Positions 34,754 through 46,874 of a DNA stretch of 64,000 nucleotides are shown in pieces. Position 1 is the first letter of the stretch, and each line of letters starts with the position of its first letter. The stretch lies in NCBI GenBank assembly GCA_025024175.1, contig QCXZ01000001.1:36264942-36328941 (forward strand). The letters are read 5' to 3'. A model generated the notes under the pieces. That model saw nothing but the letters and a program-made list of their open reading frames with translations, searched no databases and was not told where the DNA came from. A program made the translations under genes and the position numbers. This DNA is from Rhyzopertha dominica. Lineage: Eukaryota; Arthropoda; Insecta; Coleoptera; Bostrichidae.

Positions 34754-34869
34754 GATTAAATTCAATATGGCGTTACAGTTGCTACCAACTCCAAAAGCAA
34801 AATGACTGATGACACTTTTATTAGCTACACAATCATGTTTAGTTTATTTGAAATAGTACTATTTCTATA

Positions 34870-37800
34870 TAGGGTGTACCGATATTAAAAAAAATAGTTT
34901 TTTTTATAGAATCTACGCAGCTTTATTGTATTTTTGAATTATATGCTACATTACAAATCACTTTTATAGAGGTCGTATTTACTTATCTGTCATCAATTTT
35001 AATATGTGGCATTTTTTTTGCCAGAATTTCGAAATTTGTATGTTCCAAATCCTTGCAGAAAAGTTAAAGTAATTAATGCTGTTTGATTCCTGAATGTTTG
35101 CCAAACTTGGCAATCTGCTCAGTCGCATGTGTCACTGCAATTGAACTCATTGTGTTATGTAATTTCTCAATGTTGTTTCATTTTTCAAGAACTGGCGTGA
35201 TTTATTAAAAGATTTTGTAACTAGGATAAAATGGTGTGTGATTAGAGAACATTGAATTGATTATTCTATTAAAACTTCATGGGCACTATGGCATTCCTTA
35301 AAAAAAACCTGCAGCACTTCTTAAAAATGAAAAGTTAGGTTGGAACAGACATTTATATAAAATTATACAATTAGGTACATATTACCCCAAAAATACAAAA
35401 AACCGTATTTTGTTGTGCATGGTATTTGTATAAGAAATTAAATTCAGTAACGAGTTTTAAAAACTGTTGTTATATTACTTCCATTAATTACTAAGCTCGT
35501 ATGCTATGTTGCTGCGACCTGAATATACTTCATTTTTTATTGTCTCCCGAACCAAACGTCCAACAGTGTTAAATCAGCAGACCTAGCGGGGTACACTATG
35601 TTTAACCCATATATAGATTTTTCTGTTTAAAAAGACGGAGCTCCATCATGTTGTTGTTTGGAATGGTAAATAGAGAGGTTCCGGTAACTTTTTCATAAAA
35701 ATTCCATGTATGGGTAGGTACTTCTCACTTCATATAAGTCTGCACCATTAATTTTATTGCCTAAAATTCCACACCACACTAGTACTGAAGCTTCGCTCAG
35801 CTGATTGACCTGTACAATTTTTCGGCGATTTTCTATGTTCTTCGTGAGGGTATTTTTCCTATAACATTTCATAAAATATCTCAAAAACAAATGTCTGTAA
35901 GGTAGTGGTACCTCACTATTTTTTTGTTTAATTTGATGTGCTCTATCAAATGTGTTATTCAGAATGGGGTCGTTTCATTGAAAATAAGAAAGTTATAGTT
36001 AATGTCTCAGTCAGTTGATATGGTCAATTGGTTTTTACTATCCTCATTAGATTTATCTCGAAAATTTAAAGAACTTTCCAATTTAAATAAAAAAAGTAAG
36101 CTATTATTGACTTTTAACGAATATGCTAGTGTGGTCTAGTTATAATGCTCACCCATTTAACAGTTTTGTTTCAAATCTCACAGAAAAATGTTTCGATTCA
36201 AAAAAAAGGTATAGTGTGTAAGAATTACTTCTAATTATTCTATTCTAATTATTTTTACAGGTTGTTTAGTTTTCAAGTAGGTACCAAATCAAACTTTATT
36301 TTAAGTAGACCATTTAGTGGCCAAGCAAGATAACTGTGCCTAATCTATCTCCGAAACCACTGAACTTAAAGGATACTTATCATCATATTTTTGTTTATAC
36401 TATGGACACTCAAAATTAGGTATAAGTACAAATTAGTTTTATTTTAAAAATGCAAGTTCAGTGTGATACTCGAAAACTGAACAACCCAAATAAATAAGTA
36501 CCCTATACTTCATTATTTATTAAGTACTCCTTCCTTACACAATAAAATTTTTATTCGAAACATTTTTTCTTTAAGATTTAAAAATAAACCCATAAAATGG
36601 CGTTTCCCATAACAATTTAGAGTAGGTATGTGTATTCTTACAAATTTTTGACTATAATTTTATGGAAAATCAACGTCCGGTAGTTATATTTAAAAAATGT
36701 AAAACTTTCTCTTATCAACTGCTAATAATTTGTATTTTTTTTTATCTTGTACCACGGTATAGCCGATGAAGCTAACGGACAAAATTTTTTTCAGTTCATT
36801 TACCAATAAAATGTATATATTTTTAGAATAAATGGTGTGTTGGTACGAAGTCATGCTTAATATTTAAACATGTATTATGGGACACTTTCAGTGTAAATTC
36901 TGTTCAAGTATTCATATTATTTCTTACAATTGAGTTAATCATATGTATGCATTAAATAAGACATTTACTTGTTCTATTTCGTTTCTCTGAAAATGCTTGT
37001 GCATTTTTGAACTGTGGATACGTGGATACGTCTATAGAACTCGTTGAACTAATTGATGTTAAACATTATTTCTCCCTTATACATCTTAAGTGGTTATATA
37101 ACTCGAATTTTTATTGTGTATTGTACGCTTCTACTATTGCCGGTTTGCCTAGTTTTAACTTGGACCTATACTGAAGCCCTGCTGAATCCATAGCCCTGGA
37201 AATATACTTCTATGAGAAAGTAATTATACTCAGCCAGATGTTCACCTAGAGCAATAAAACAATAAACTATCTTTGGGGCAGTCCTTAGCCCCATAAACAG
37301 GTAAATGATTCAAAATATAATCGAGCGCCATCTAGCCGAATTATGTTTCCAAGCTTTTATAGTCTACCCTGTTAACACTTTCTTGATTCTAGTTTCTTGA
37401 CAATCATGAATGGACAGACTGCAAAAACACGAAAATGAATCAAACTATGTAATACTAAAATGAAACCTACCTTTTAATAAAAAAAGTAACAAAACAAAAA
37501 CAATGTTGAACGAATAAACCAACATGTGATAGAAACAGTTTAAGGAAATCAAACTGGACTAATTTGGTGTAATTCTATCCAAATTGCTTGAAACGAAACT
37601 AAGTCAGAATGTTGATGTTTAGATTAGTGTTGCCATCTAACGACAATTTGTTGAACTAAAATTCTACAGTAGAATTTGACAAAAAAATGGTGGCAAGTTG
37701 AAATACCAGTGTTTTAGATACCTTATATTAATGGAAAGTTTGTCAAAAAAGGTTTTGATCAGTACAATAGTAAATAGGAGGTGTTAAAAAATTGCAGTAG

Positions 37801-38034
37801 GCAGCTACGACCAAGAAGGTTATTGTGAAAACACTTAAAAGTGTGGCAAACATTCAGAAATCAAATGACAAATGAACTTTGATTTGTTTGCAAGGATTTG
37901 GAAGGTTAACGAGTTTCAAAATTCTGGCAAAAAGGGACTCAGATTGCATAGCATCCAAAACAAAAAATCAAATTGAATAGATTCTATTTAAAAAAAAACA
38001 TAACTTTAATGTTTTTTTAATATCGGGATACATA
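34870..38034 (-). mobile_element. 3.2-kb Tc1/mariner-type element with long TIRs
   Basis: The left arm from TAGGGTGTACCGATATT (34,870 to about 35,130) and the right arm ending AATATCGGGATACATA (about 37,790 to 38,034) are inverted copies of ~250 bp. Matches include TTTGCCAGAATTT against AAATTCTGGCAAA and TGAATGTTTGCCA against TGGCAAACATTCA. A minus-strand transposase remnant lies inside at 35,560-35,890. The segment 35,900-37,780 has no readable frame. Confidence 0.7.
35560..35890 (-). pseudogene. DDE transposase remnant
   Basis: The minus-strand translation reads NRRKIVQVNQLSEASVLVWC and GILGNKINGADLYEV. After frameshifts come QQQHDGAPSF and YPARSADLTLLDVWFG, matching the insect transposase pattern VWAGILGD-IIGP...HDGAPPH...WPARSPDLTPLDFFLWG. 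Catalytic Asp positions in HDGAP and SPDLTPLD are recognisable, but the frame is broken. Confidence 0.75.
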
Positions 38035-38484
38035 GCTGTGAACAGAAAAGCAGCTATAATCTAACACAAAATAAAAGTCACTCTCTAATAATAAACAAGT
38101 TATGGGGCTTTTTCAGAATGTTGGGACACCGTACAGTTACACAATACATGCACCACACAGCACATATGCACATATATAATAATCTAACTTTAAGCATAAG
38201 AAATGTAGATAGTTTAAGAGATTTCAAATTTCCCAATTTATGCTGCAAAATATTTGATTTTATTTTTTTTTGTGTATTTTCTTCTTGTAGTTAAAAGCAA
38301 GCACTTACTATTTTATATTTTTAAAGAAAATAATGCATCAGAATTTTTTCCTTTGACAAACGAAGAACCCTGCAAGTAGGACATGTGCTCTTAGCCTACC
38401 TCACAGTGGGTCTGCCAGGTTAACTACTTGGGCTTCTATTTCACAAAATATGATTTGTTTAAGAACACAATTTCTATAATTTAC

Positions 38485-38688
38485 CTTCTAAATTATATTC
38501 TGCCATAGGTGAACTTTTGATGACTAGTTCAATTTCACGCCTCCTCATCTCTTGATTAACATGCTCTGTTTGAAAACACGTCACTTGTACTTGGTTCTCT
38601 ACAGCACCTGAATCACTGGGATATACTGAGAAAATAACTCCTATAAATAATGGATCCATCATCTGGTACGCTGCTTGTGTACGCACGT
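38485..38688 (-). CDS. BRCC3: Lys-63-specific deubiquitinase BRCC36, exon 3
   Basis: On the minus strand, acceptor TGTTACAG precedes AC|GTG. The two bases complete the metal-ligand Asp109, followed by VRTQAAYQMMDPLFIGVIFS and VYPSDSGAVENQVQVTCFQT (the MPN core end), then NQEMRRREIELVI. It ends AEYNLE plus one base before donor GTAAAT. Confidence 0.93.
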
Positions 38689-39310
38689 CTGTAACAGCAA
38701 TAAGTATTAGTTATAATATTCAACAAATTAGTCTTTAATATGAACATATCAGTGGCAGCCACTGCCCACTTTGTTCACCCTTTAAAAAACCATTAAGATG
38801 GTAAATAATGAAGAAAAATAAAATACAAATATTAGATTTTTTGTAATTATATCTAATGAGAAAGTCAAGAAGAGATAACTGGCACATGTTTCACACAGGG
38901 ACGAATGAATCTTCACAAACCAACAAATAATTAAACTAAATGTTGAACATATAACTAAAGCTTCCAAATGATCAGTTCTCTGATCTGTATGTCGCAATTG
39001 ATAAAATGGCACTAAAAAATATGATTTACAAAATAATACAATTTGCAAGTTCAATTGAAAATGAAATTACATTGTAAAAGCTGCGTTCTGCGGGCAAACT
39101 CTTCGGCATGCCGGGGATGCCAGTGCTATAGGCGATGAGCGAATTTTTAGGGGGTAAAGAATTCACATTAGCTGTGAGTTGCTGTCAGCTGTATGGTGTA
39201 GCCTAACTTAACTAATTCTTTTATTTATGCCTGTCTACTGATCAAAGAATTACACCAGTAGATATATTCTTTGACAGTAATCAATATGATTGCTGAAAAA
39301 TATGTATGTT

Positions 39311-39352
39311 CTTGTGGACTGTAACAGTTACGCAAACACAGATAAATCGGTT
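39311..39352 (+). pseudogene. THAP-like exon, 5' part before foldback insertion
   Basis: The frame reads DCNSYANTDKSV up to the element end. Together with the piece at 42,899 it looks like the start of a THAP finger cut by the insertion. Confidence 0.45.
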
Positions 39353-42300
39353 AAAGGCTATAGTACGATAAGACGGTAAAAAGTGCCCCCGCTGGAATTT
39401 GGTTCAAATTGACATATATTGTTCCCAATTAAGGGTATATGTCGCACACCCAATTACACACCCCAATTCCACCCCGTTTTCCAGTTTTTGCCATTCAACC
39501 CTTAACATTTAAAATTTTTTTTCTCGAAAATTGTCAGAGATAAAAATCTGAAAAAAATTGGATTAATGTAGTTCCATGAGGTCTATTTTAAAAAAAAATT
39601 ACAACTCTCTATCGTTACTACCTTTAAAGTTATGGGGTGCAACCCCCTTTCGGGGATGTTTTTTTATTCGTGTTTTTGAGAGACCACTTTCTTTTCCCTA
39701 TTAAAATGATCACCCATATATTGGCTATTCACAGCAATTCTTTTGTCACTGTAAAAATGGTACTAAGCGGGTAAAATAATTATTTTGTCTGCTTACCACA
39801 ATCACATCCTAGGAGGCCGCAGATGACCTCAGCAACATAGTAGTTATATAATAAATAATTTAAAAGATAATCATGAAATACATATGAAAAAAATGGACTA
39901 AGGTAGTTCGATAACGTTTATTCTTATAAAAAAATAACATCCCGCTGCCGTTACTACCCTTAAGATTATGCGCTGCAACCCTCTCTCTGGGATGTTTTTT
40001 AATATTGTTTTTGAGTGATCATTTTCTTTTCTCTATTAAAATAATAATTTATATATGTGCTATTTACAGCATTATATTTGTCGCTGTAAAGGTTGTATAA
40101 AGGCGGTAAAATAATTATTTTATCTACTTACCACAATCACATCCTAAGAGGCCACAGAAGAACTCAGCAACATAATAGTTATATAATAACAGTAATTTAA
40201 AAAATAATCATGAAATACATATAAAAAATGGGCTATAAGGTAATTTGGTAAGGTTTATTTTTAAAAACTAATATCCCTCTGCCTTTACTACCCTTAAAGT
40301 TATGGGGTACAACCCTCTCTCTGGAACGTTTTTTAATAATGTTTTTAAGTGACCACTTTCTTTTCTTTCTTAAAATAATCATATATTTATGTGCTATTTA
40401 CAGTATTTTATATGTCCCTGTAAAAAACGTAATAAGGGAGTAAAATAATTATTTTGTATATTTACCACAATCACGTAATAGGAGACCACAAAGGTACCCA
40501 ACAACATAGTAGTTATATACTTAATAATAGTGAATTAAATTATAATAAGGTAGCTAACACATATGCATACTCCAAAAATACGAAGAATGTACATATGGTT
40601 ATCTAGACAGATATACATAGATCATAAATGCCTGATACAATATTCGTATGTACTATTTTTTATTTATTGCATAGCACCTAATGTATATGGGTGTCGTAAT
40701 GTGTTATGTTTGCCAGCATAGAATTGACCTGTTTTACAAATTAGTATTTATTACATTGATATTTTTATTCTCAGAGCATAGGTGCTTTCAATTTATTTTC
40801 ACAGAAAACAAGATATAAATCTATATATTTTTTTTTTCGAAATACTATTAACAAGTATTGGGTTGAGCCAAATGCTTAATAGATTTTTAGTTTAGGCAGT
40901 TACAAAACCACTGATCTCTAAATAATTGGATGTCGCTTACATACCAAAATGCATGTAAATTGTTTGTGATAGATTTATGCCACTTTAGTGCCTAGCCGCT
41001 GGTCCTTGTACTAAAATATTGACAAAGGTTCGCTTCTGCGGTAAATATAATGTTAATGATTGACGTTTAAAATCGTGAACTCATCATCTGTCTGCAGATT
41101 TCCAAAAGATGATCGTTGTAGTGTTTGAGTACAGTACAAACTGGATGTTACGTTTACTCATAACCATATTATATAGTTAAATATCTAACCTAAAATTTGA
41201 ACGCGCCGTTAAATTGATAGAACGAGTACCAGCGGCATGGTGGCTACTTATCACAGTTTTCAATAACTTATGCGAAATTCAGTTATTTAGAGATCAGTGT
41301 ATAAAACGAATTCTTCTCTTCCATAAATTATTACTGATATCACGCAAATAAGTACGCGCCGCACCTTTTAATCAACCAGCAGTACTAAGCTGCACAATGT
41401 TGACAAGAACAAGTGTAGGAAACCACTCCATCAGGAGTTGAATAAACAAAAAAAATTGTTAGTTGTTTAATTTGGGCAGTGCGGCTTTGTAGATAAGAAA
41501 TTGTAGAAAATAGCGATGAATATGAGGAATATGTTATTGTGTTTTTTATCCCACTACATTGACCCCTAGCGGGTCCGCAGACCACAGTTTGAGAAACGCT
41601 ACATTTAATAAAGAATAATATACATATATTGTATAAGGCATTTATGTGTATCTACGTATANCTGTCTACATAACTATTTGTACATTCTTTGTATTTTTGC
41701 AATATGCTTATGAGTTACCTTATTATAATTTAATTCACTGACTTTAAGTATATAATTACTCTGTGGCCTTGTAGGATGTGAACGTGGTAAATATACAAAA
41801 TTATTATGTTACCCCCTTAGTACCATCTTTACAGGGATAAATAATATACTTTATATAACACATATATAAATGATTATTTTAATAGAGAAAAGAAAGTGGT
41901 CACTCAAAAACATTATTAAAAAACATCCCAGAGAGAGGGTTGTACACCATAACTTTAAGGGTAGTAGCGGCCCAGGGATATTATTTTTAAAAAATAAACC
42001 TTATCAAACTACCTTATAGTTCGTTTTTTATAAGTATTTCATGATTATATTTTAAATCACTGTTATTATATAACTATTATGTTGCTGAGTTCTTCTGTGG
42101 CCTCCTAGGATGTGATTGTGGTAAGTAGAAAAATAATTATTTTACCGCCTTTATACAGCCTTTACGGCGACAAATATAATATTGTAAATAGCACATATAT
42201 AAATTATTATTTTAATAGAGAAAAGAAAATGATCACTCAAAAACAATATTAGAAACATCCCAGAGAGAGGGTTGTACCGCATAACCTTAAGGGTAGTAAC

Positions 42301-42898
42301 GGCAGCGGGATGTTATTTTTTGAAGGATAAACCTTATCGAGCTACCTTAGTCCATTTTTTTCATATGTATTTCATGATTATCTTTTCAATTACTCTTATT
42401 ATATAACTACTATGTTGCTGAGGTCATCTGCTGCCTCCTAGGATGTGATTGTGGTGAGCAGACAAAATAATTATTTTACCCGCTTAGTACCATTTTTACA
42501 GTGACAAAAAAATTACTGTGAATAGCCAATATATGGGTGATCATTTTAATAGGGAACAGAAAGTGATCGCTCAAAACACTCGATTAAAAAAACACCCCCT
42601 AAAGGGGGTTGCACCCCATAACTTTAAAGGTAGTAACGATAGAGGGTTGTAATTTTTTATAAGAATAGACCTTATGGAACTCCATTAATCCAATTTTTTT
42701 TAGATTTTTATCTCTGACAATTTTTGAGAAAAAAAATGTTAAATGTTAAGGGTTGAATGGCAAAAACTGGAAAACGGGGTGGAATTGGGGTGTGTAATTA
42801 GGTGTGCGACATATACCCTAAATTGGGAACAATATATGTTAATTTGAGCCAAATTCCAGCGGGGGCATTTTTTACTATCTTATCGTACTATAGCCTTT
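39353..42898. mobile_element. 3.5-kb foldback element with tandem repeats in both arms
   Basis: The ends AAAGGCTATAGTACGATAAG and CTTATCGTACTATAGCCTTT are perfect inverted repeats. The arms (39,353 to about 40,640 and about 41,612 to 42,898) are each ~1.29 kb. Each arm contains about three tandem ~333-bp units marked by GTTTTTGAGTGA/CCACTTTC, ATAATTATTTT and CTTACCACAATCAC blocks. The centre (~970 bp) holds MITE copy 2 and no transposase. This is the architecture of Foldback/Galileo-type elements. No target duplication is obvious. Confidence 0.88.
40909..41299 (+). mobile_element. hAT-type MITE, copy 2
   Basis: A 391-bp element similar throughout to 18,827-19,223, with the same orientation and terminal repeats. 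It is flanked by TACAAAAC (40,901-40,908) and TATAAAAC (41,300-41,307), an 8-bp duplication with one mismatch. It lies in the centre of the foldback element. Confidence 0.9.
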
Positions 42899-42970
42899 TA
42901 CTGCTTTCCATCTAAACCTCGTGAAGAACATCGCAAATTGTGGGTTAGTAGCATCCACAGAGAAAATGAG
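42899..42970 (+). pseudogene. THAP-like exon, 3' part after foldback insertion
   Basis: Directly after the element the frame reads FYCFPSKPREEHRKLWVSSI then HRENE, the THAP pattern S-F-x-F-P...W. It ends at a plausible donor (GTAAGG near 42,972). No following exon with C-x2-H-F was found. Confidence 0.5.
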
Positions 42971-43823
42971 TAGGTAAGGCATTCTGCTTAATATTGCGCA
43001 AATTGTGCAGAATACCGGACCAAGGCCGAGTTTTGCACACAACTAAAACACTGTCGTCTGAAAATGAATCTGTGAATCTGAAATGAATTTCCAGCAGTGG
43101 TGTCTGGTTTTTGAAAAATGAGTTTTTTTATGTGGACCTGTGTTACAACGCATCGTGCTGTTCTGTATGCAGTGTGGTGTCGCGACTCGCGTATGTGGTT
43201 TCAAACAGATTTTGGTGTTTATCCAGCGATTTTTGAGGCGTTTAGGCCGTGTTTCTTTGTGTGGTTTGAAAACACTCTCGTAACACGACCGGACATAAAG
43301 GAACCATTAAAGAAGCATGCGACACTATGCAGTACCTACAGGGAGAAAACAGTGCGTGTAAAATAAATGGAAATTAAAACTCTAGATACTTAAACAATTA
43401 CATTTCGCAAATAAGTTGCGACTGCAAGAAACGGATATTCGTGTTCTGGAAGACTGTGTACTAGGAGTGTGCAAAATTTCACTTTATTTGACGAAAGTAC
43501 GGTATTCTGTATGATTACCAATATTGCTGTATAGTACTTTTATACGTCCCGTCAGTACAATGATCAAATTTTATGCTTTGTAACCCAAAATATATCACTA
43601 TATCCATTTTCTGTGATTAAACCTTCTTTTGACAGAAGGCTGTCAAGATTACCCACGAGATATCTGTAAGTTACTCGTTACGAGGCGCTGTAAAGCAGCA
43701 GATCCACTACTTTTTAATGCAATATAATTCCCCATTACTTTTTAGCAAACTATTACATTTTCAAAGATACCAGTATACTACTGAAAGTATAGTTAAAATT
43801 CCTTCATCTCTGTAGGTATGTAN

Positions 43824-44424
43824 AGTGGAGTCNCCATTATGCGTGGTAACGTGGGCGGTCATAAACTCGATTAGAGAAAAACTTGGATAATGCAGATTAC
43901 CTAATTATATTTTTTTAACATCGTAAGGGTTGCTTTTCATGTAGTAAACGGCACAAAACTATTTATTAAGAACTTAAATCTATACAGGTAGATACTACAA
44001 ATAACTACATTTGTGCTACAACAACGAAAAATAGGTATTAATTCGCGATTGTTTCAATGTGTTTCGCCTTTTATTTACGGCTAAATCTCGCGATCTCTTC
44101 AAGAACAAACCGCCACCGTTTTAACCAGTTTACCATTGTCTGATCTTTGAATGGCTTTTAATTTATCTTGAGGGACACAACAACCCGTTTTCTTTTACCG
44201 CTTTCTTTCATTGCCATTGTAAGACGACAGTTACCTTGAAAGACAGCTGATCGTGTATGCCAGTTTGCAAATGAGCTATCTCGAACAAAATTCTGTGATT
44301 CCGCGTTCGTGAACATGAATTCATTCCGATGGCAGCTCGGATAATGTGGACAAATCTAATATGAACTTCGGCTCGGATAAGCCGGATCTCGGATAACTGA
44401 GACTCGGATAATCGAGACTCCATT
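43824..44424. mobile_element. Tigger/pogo-type remnant
   Basis: The left end GTGGAGTC.CCATTATGC and the right end GGATAATCGAGACTCCA are imperfect inverted repeats of the 'GGAGTCTCGATTATCCGAG' type common to Tigger/pogo elements. It is flanked on the left by TA. N bases occur at 43,823 and 43,833. An N-terminal transposase piece lies inside. Confidence 0.65.
44040..44217 (-). pseudogene. Tigger transposase N-terminus
   Basis: The minus-strand frame starts at ATG 44217: MAMKESGKRKRVVVSLKDK and LKAIQRSDNGKLVK, the first helix-turn-helix of pogo/CENP-B-type transposases. It is then frameshifted. No DDE domain is present. Confidence 0.7.
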
Positions 44425-45451
44425 TTATTTGAATTCATTATATTGACTCGTAGTCAATATAGTAGTCAGTAAATTGGGTAAATTAAATTGTACCTACAGT
44501 GTAGACTGCACATTTAGAGTTAGACTTGATCAGTTAACGTTTTCTTTTCCTTTTGCCTTTATAGAATGGTTTATTTTCAGTTTAAAATCGTTTTCTCTTA
44601 GTAACTAATGTTTTCTTATATCGGTGCACAGACAAAACCGAATGGTTTAGAATCTGTGTGTCGTCGAATCCCTGTTGGTCATTTTGATATGGAAAAACAT
44701 TAGCTGCTATTAAATGTGTTACATTAGTGACAGTGCCAGTGTTTAAAAAAGTATTAGTTTCATAATATGAAGGCTGGAAAGATTCGTGATTGTACATTTC
44801 TGTATATTTAGTAGGTAGGTCTTTTTTAATTGAACAGTTTAGCGTTTATCAGGTTGATACATTGTTTCTGACATATCACTTCCTCGCTGATTTGTTTATT
44901 CACTTATTTGTTTGACAAAAATTACAAGCAGTAATCAAAATGTCAGATTAATAAAAAAAATCAATGTTGGTTTAGTGACATCTTTCCAAAAAAATCTTAT
45001 ATTCAGGGACCGTAAAACTTGAAAAGGTGTAAATACCTATAAATAAATTCATAAGGGCATGGGGGTAAAATTCCTTAAATTCTTTGTAAGAAGCGTATTT
45101 TTGTATTCATTTTGTGTTGGGCAGAATTTTATTTTTATTGCATACTTTTACAAGGAATTATCTTATTTGTTATATACATGGTTCTGATAGTTTGTACAAC
45201 AGTTTTATTTTTTATTATGTTGCACAATTATATTCAAATACGAAAAGGTAAGTACTTTAAAGTTTAAAGCAGGGTCAACAAGCAAAGCCTACGAACCTCC
45301 TCTTTGCAGCCTGCGGTGTTTCGTAAATAAAGATCTGAACATTCTGAATTATTTTCATTTCGCACGAAAGCTAAAATTTTGGGATGGTTTCAAATGTTGG
45401 GGTCATGTTCAATTTTCGGCACGTGTTGGAGATTTCACCACAGTCAGCACT

Positions 45452-45632
45452 GGTCAAGTCTGGCCATCTCTCATGTGCAGTCAGTTTATAGGTCAGGTCT
45501 GGCTGTCCCTCAAGCCGTCATTTATAGGTAAGGTCTGACCATTCCTCAAATCCAGTTAGTTTATAGGTCAGGTCTGACCATCCCTCAAGTGTAGTCAATT
45601 TATTATCGGTCAGGTTTGACTAAGCCTCAAAT
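45452..45632 (+). repeat. Minisatellite, ~40-46-bp unit
   Basis: About four and a half imperfect units of TTTATAGGTCAGGTCTGACC followed by ATCCCTCAAGTGTAGTCAG, within a BRCC36 intron. Confidence 0.75.
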
Positions 45633-46256
45633 CCTAGAGGAAAGCCGTGGTGGAATTTTAACGTACCGAAGACTGAGCGTTACCCCAATATCAGAAATTA
45701 ATTAAATACAGCCTCACAAATCACACTAACTTGCATTTTAGAGAAAGTTCTCGTTTAATTTGTCTATTTCTTTTTCTCATTGCTCCCCAATGTATACAAA
45801 ATGATTTTAGTTATTATTTATTTTTTATCATAATTTGTTTGTCATTGATTCTACTTAAAAAGATCATGATGAATAAAATGTAAAAGTAAATATTTGTGCT
45901 TTGCATTTTTAATAACATCAATACAGGTACCTACTAAAAAAATGAAAAGTGCGGCCCGCTTTTACTTAATTTTGTCAATGTGGCCCCTGACAGCTAAAAA
46001 GTTGCTGCCCGCTAGTTTAAGGTATAATCCCACTTGAAAATTCCCAGTGTTGCGAGCAATAAAGTAATCACGGTAAGCATCGAAAAATCAGTTATTAAAC
46101 ATAAAGTAACCAATTACTTGCAATATTAAAAGTAACCAAATTTNACATCATTACTTTGTTTTTTTTAATCTCCTCCCGCTTAACCTGCATCTGCAATACC
46201 CATAAAAAATTGTTTACCCTGTAGAATACCACAGCAAAGACCATAATCAAACTTAC

Positions 46257-46467
46257 CCACATGACTTGGCCAAACAGTAATGTGTGGATGGGAGTGATAC
46301 CATCCTAAAACTCTCATAGGTCTTTCTAATTTACGAGCAAGTGTTTCTGCATACACAGCACCTTCGCACAGCTCCTCAGGTGAAATCTCTACCCTGTCTG
46401 ATTCTTTCACACTGCAATGTAAGATTTTGAATGCATGTATGTTAGAAATTAAATTGACTTCATCCAC
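46257..46467 (-). CDS. BRCC3: Lys-63-specific deubiquitinase BRCC36, exon 2
   Basis: On the minus strand, acceptor ATTTTTCAG leads to VDEVNLISNIHAFKILHCSV, DRVEISPEELCEGAVYAETL, then the JAMM/MPN+ zinc site GWYHSHPHITVWPSHV (His96, His98 and Ser106 of H-x-H-x7-S-x2-D). The final Asp109 is split by the following intron (G|AC). BRCC36 cleaves Lys63-linked ubiquitin chains in the BRISC (and in vertebrates BRCA1-A) complex. All zinc-site residues are intact. Confidence 0.96.
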
Positions 46468-46522
46468 CTGAAAAATATGGAAATGATTAATTGTTAGAAA
46501 CCAATCTTTACACACAACATAC

Positions 46523-46636
46523 ATCTCCTAATAGTAAACCCATCACTTCTTGCTTTTCTGTAGTTAGAGCGTGCTGTAAGCATAATGCATACACATCTGC
46601 ATTCAAATACACTTTACGTAAATGTTTGGAAACCAT
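46523..46636 (-). CDS. BRCC3: Lys-63-specific deubiquitinase BRCC36, exon 1
   Basis: The minus-strand ATG at 46636-46634 begins MVSKHLRKVYLNADVYALCL and continues QHALTTEKQEVMGLLLGD. Glu30 in EVMGLLLG is the catalytic glutamate of the MPN+ fold. It ends before donor GTATGT at 46,522 and joins exon 2 in phase 0 across a 55-bp intron. Upstream (46,640-46,870) is the presumed 5' UTR and promoter; nothing specific is seen. Confidence 0.93.
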
Positions 46637-46874
46637 ATCCTTTCTTTTGAAAATACCTACGCCCTAGTCCTAGTTAAATAAATCCCATGTTCTCTAATGT
46701 TTTTAACTAACGGCTACTCACAGAACTTAAATGTGTCATATGCTCATGTGTCAAGCATCAAAATAATATAGTGGTAGTGGGGGTAGTGGTGGCTTAGAGC
46801 CAGTGAAATAGAGTAGGGAGAACACGCATAAAGCGAGTGCGCATCCAGATTTACCTGGGACACGATTACTGATA

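Larger units (their letters stand above)
29869..38484 (-). other. BRCC36 intron 3
   Basis: An 8.6-kb intron. It is almost entirely elements: 30,005-31,185 TIR element, 31,336-33,945 inverted arms around a DDE transposase ruin, 34,565-34,753 hairpin and 34,870-38,034 Tc1/mariner-type element. The remaining pieces show nothing else. Confidence 0.8.
38689..46256 (-). other. BRCC36 intron 2
   Basis: A 7.6-kb intron with donor GTAAGT. It contains the 3.5-kb foldback element splitting a THAP frame, MITE copy 2, the Tigger remnant and a minisatellite. 42,970-43,820, 44,425-45,450 and 45,633-46,256 show no recognisable gene; the 82-codon frame at 43,118 has no family resemblance. Confidence 0.8.

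Noticed and set aside
43118..43366. 82-codon plus-strand frame as a coding exon
   Set aside because: Contains no recognisable domain, no splice context, and lies in a BRCC36 intron full of repeats.
45400..45640. CRISPR-like array
   Set aside because: Repeat units have no unique spacers of constant length and the genome is eukaryotic; it is a minisatellite.
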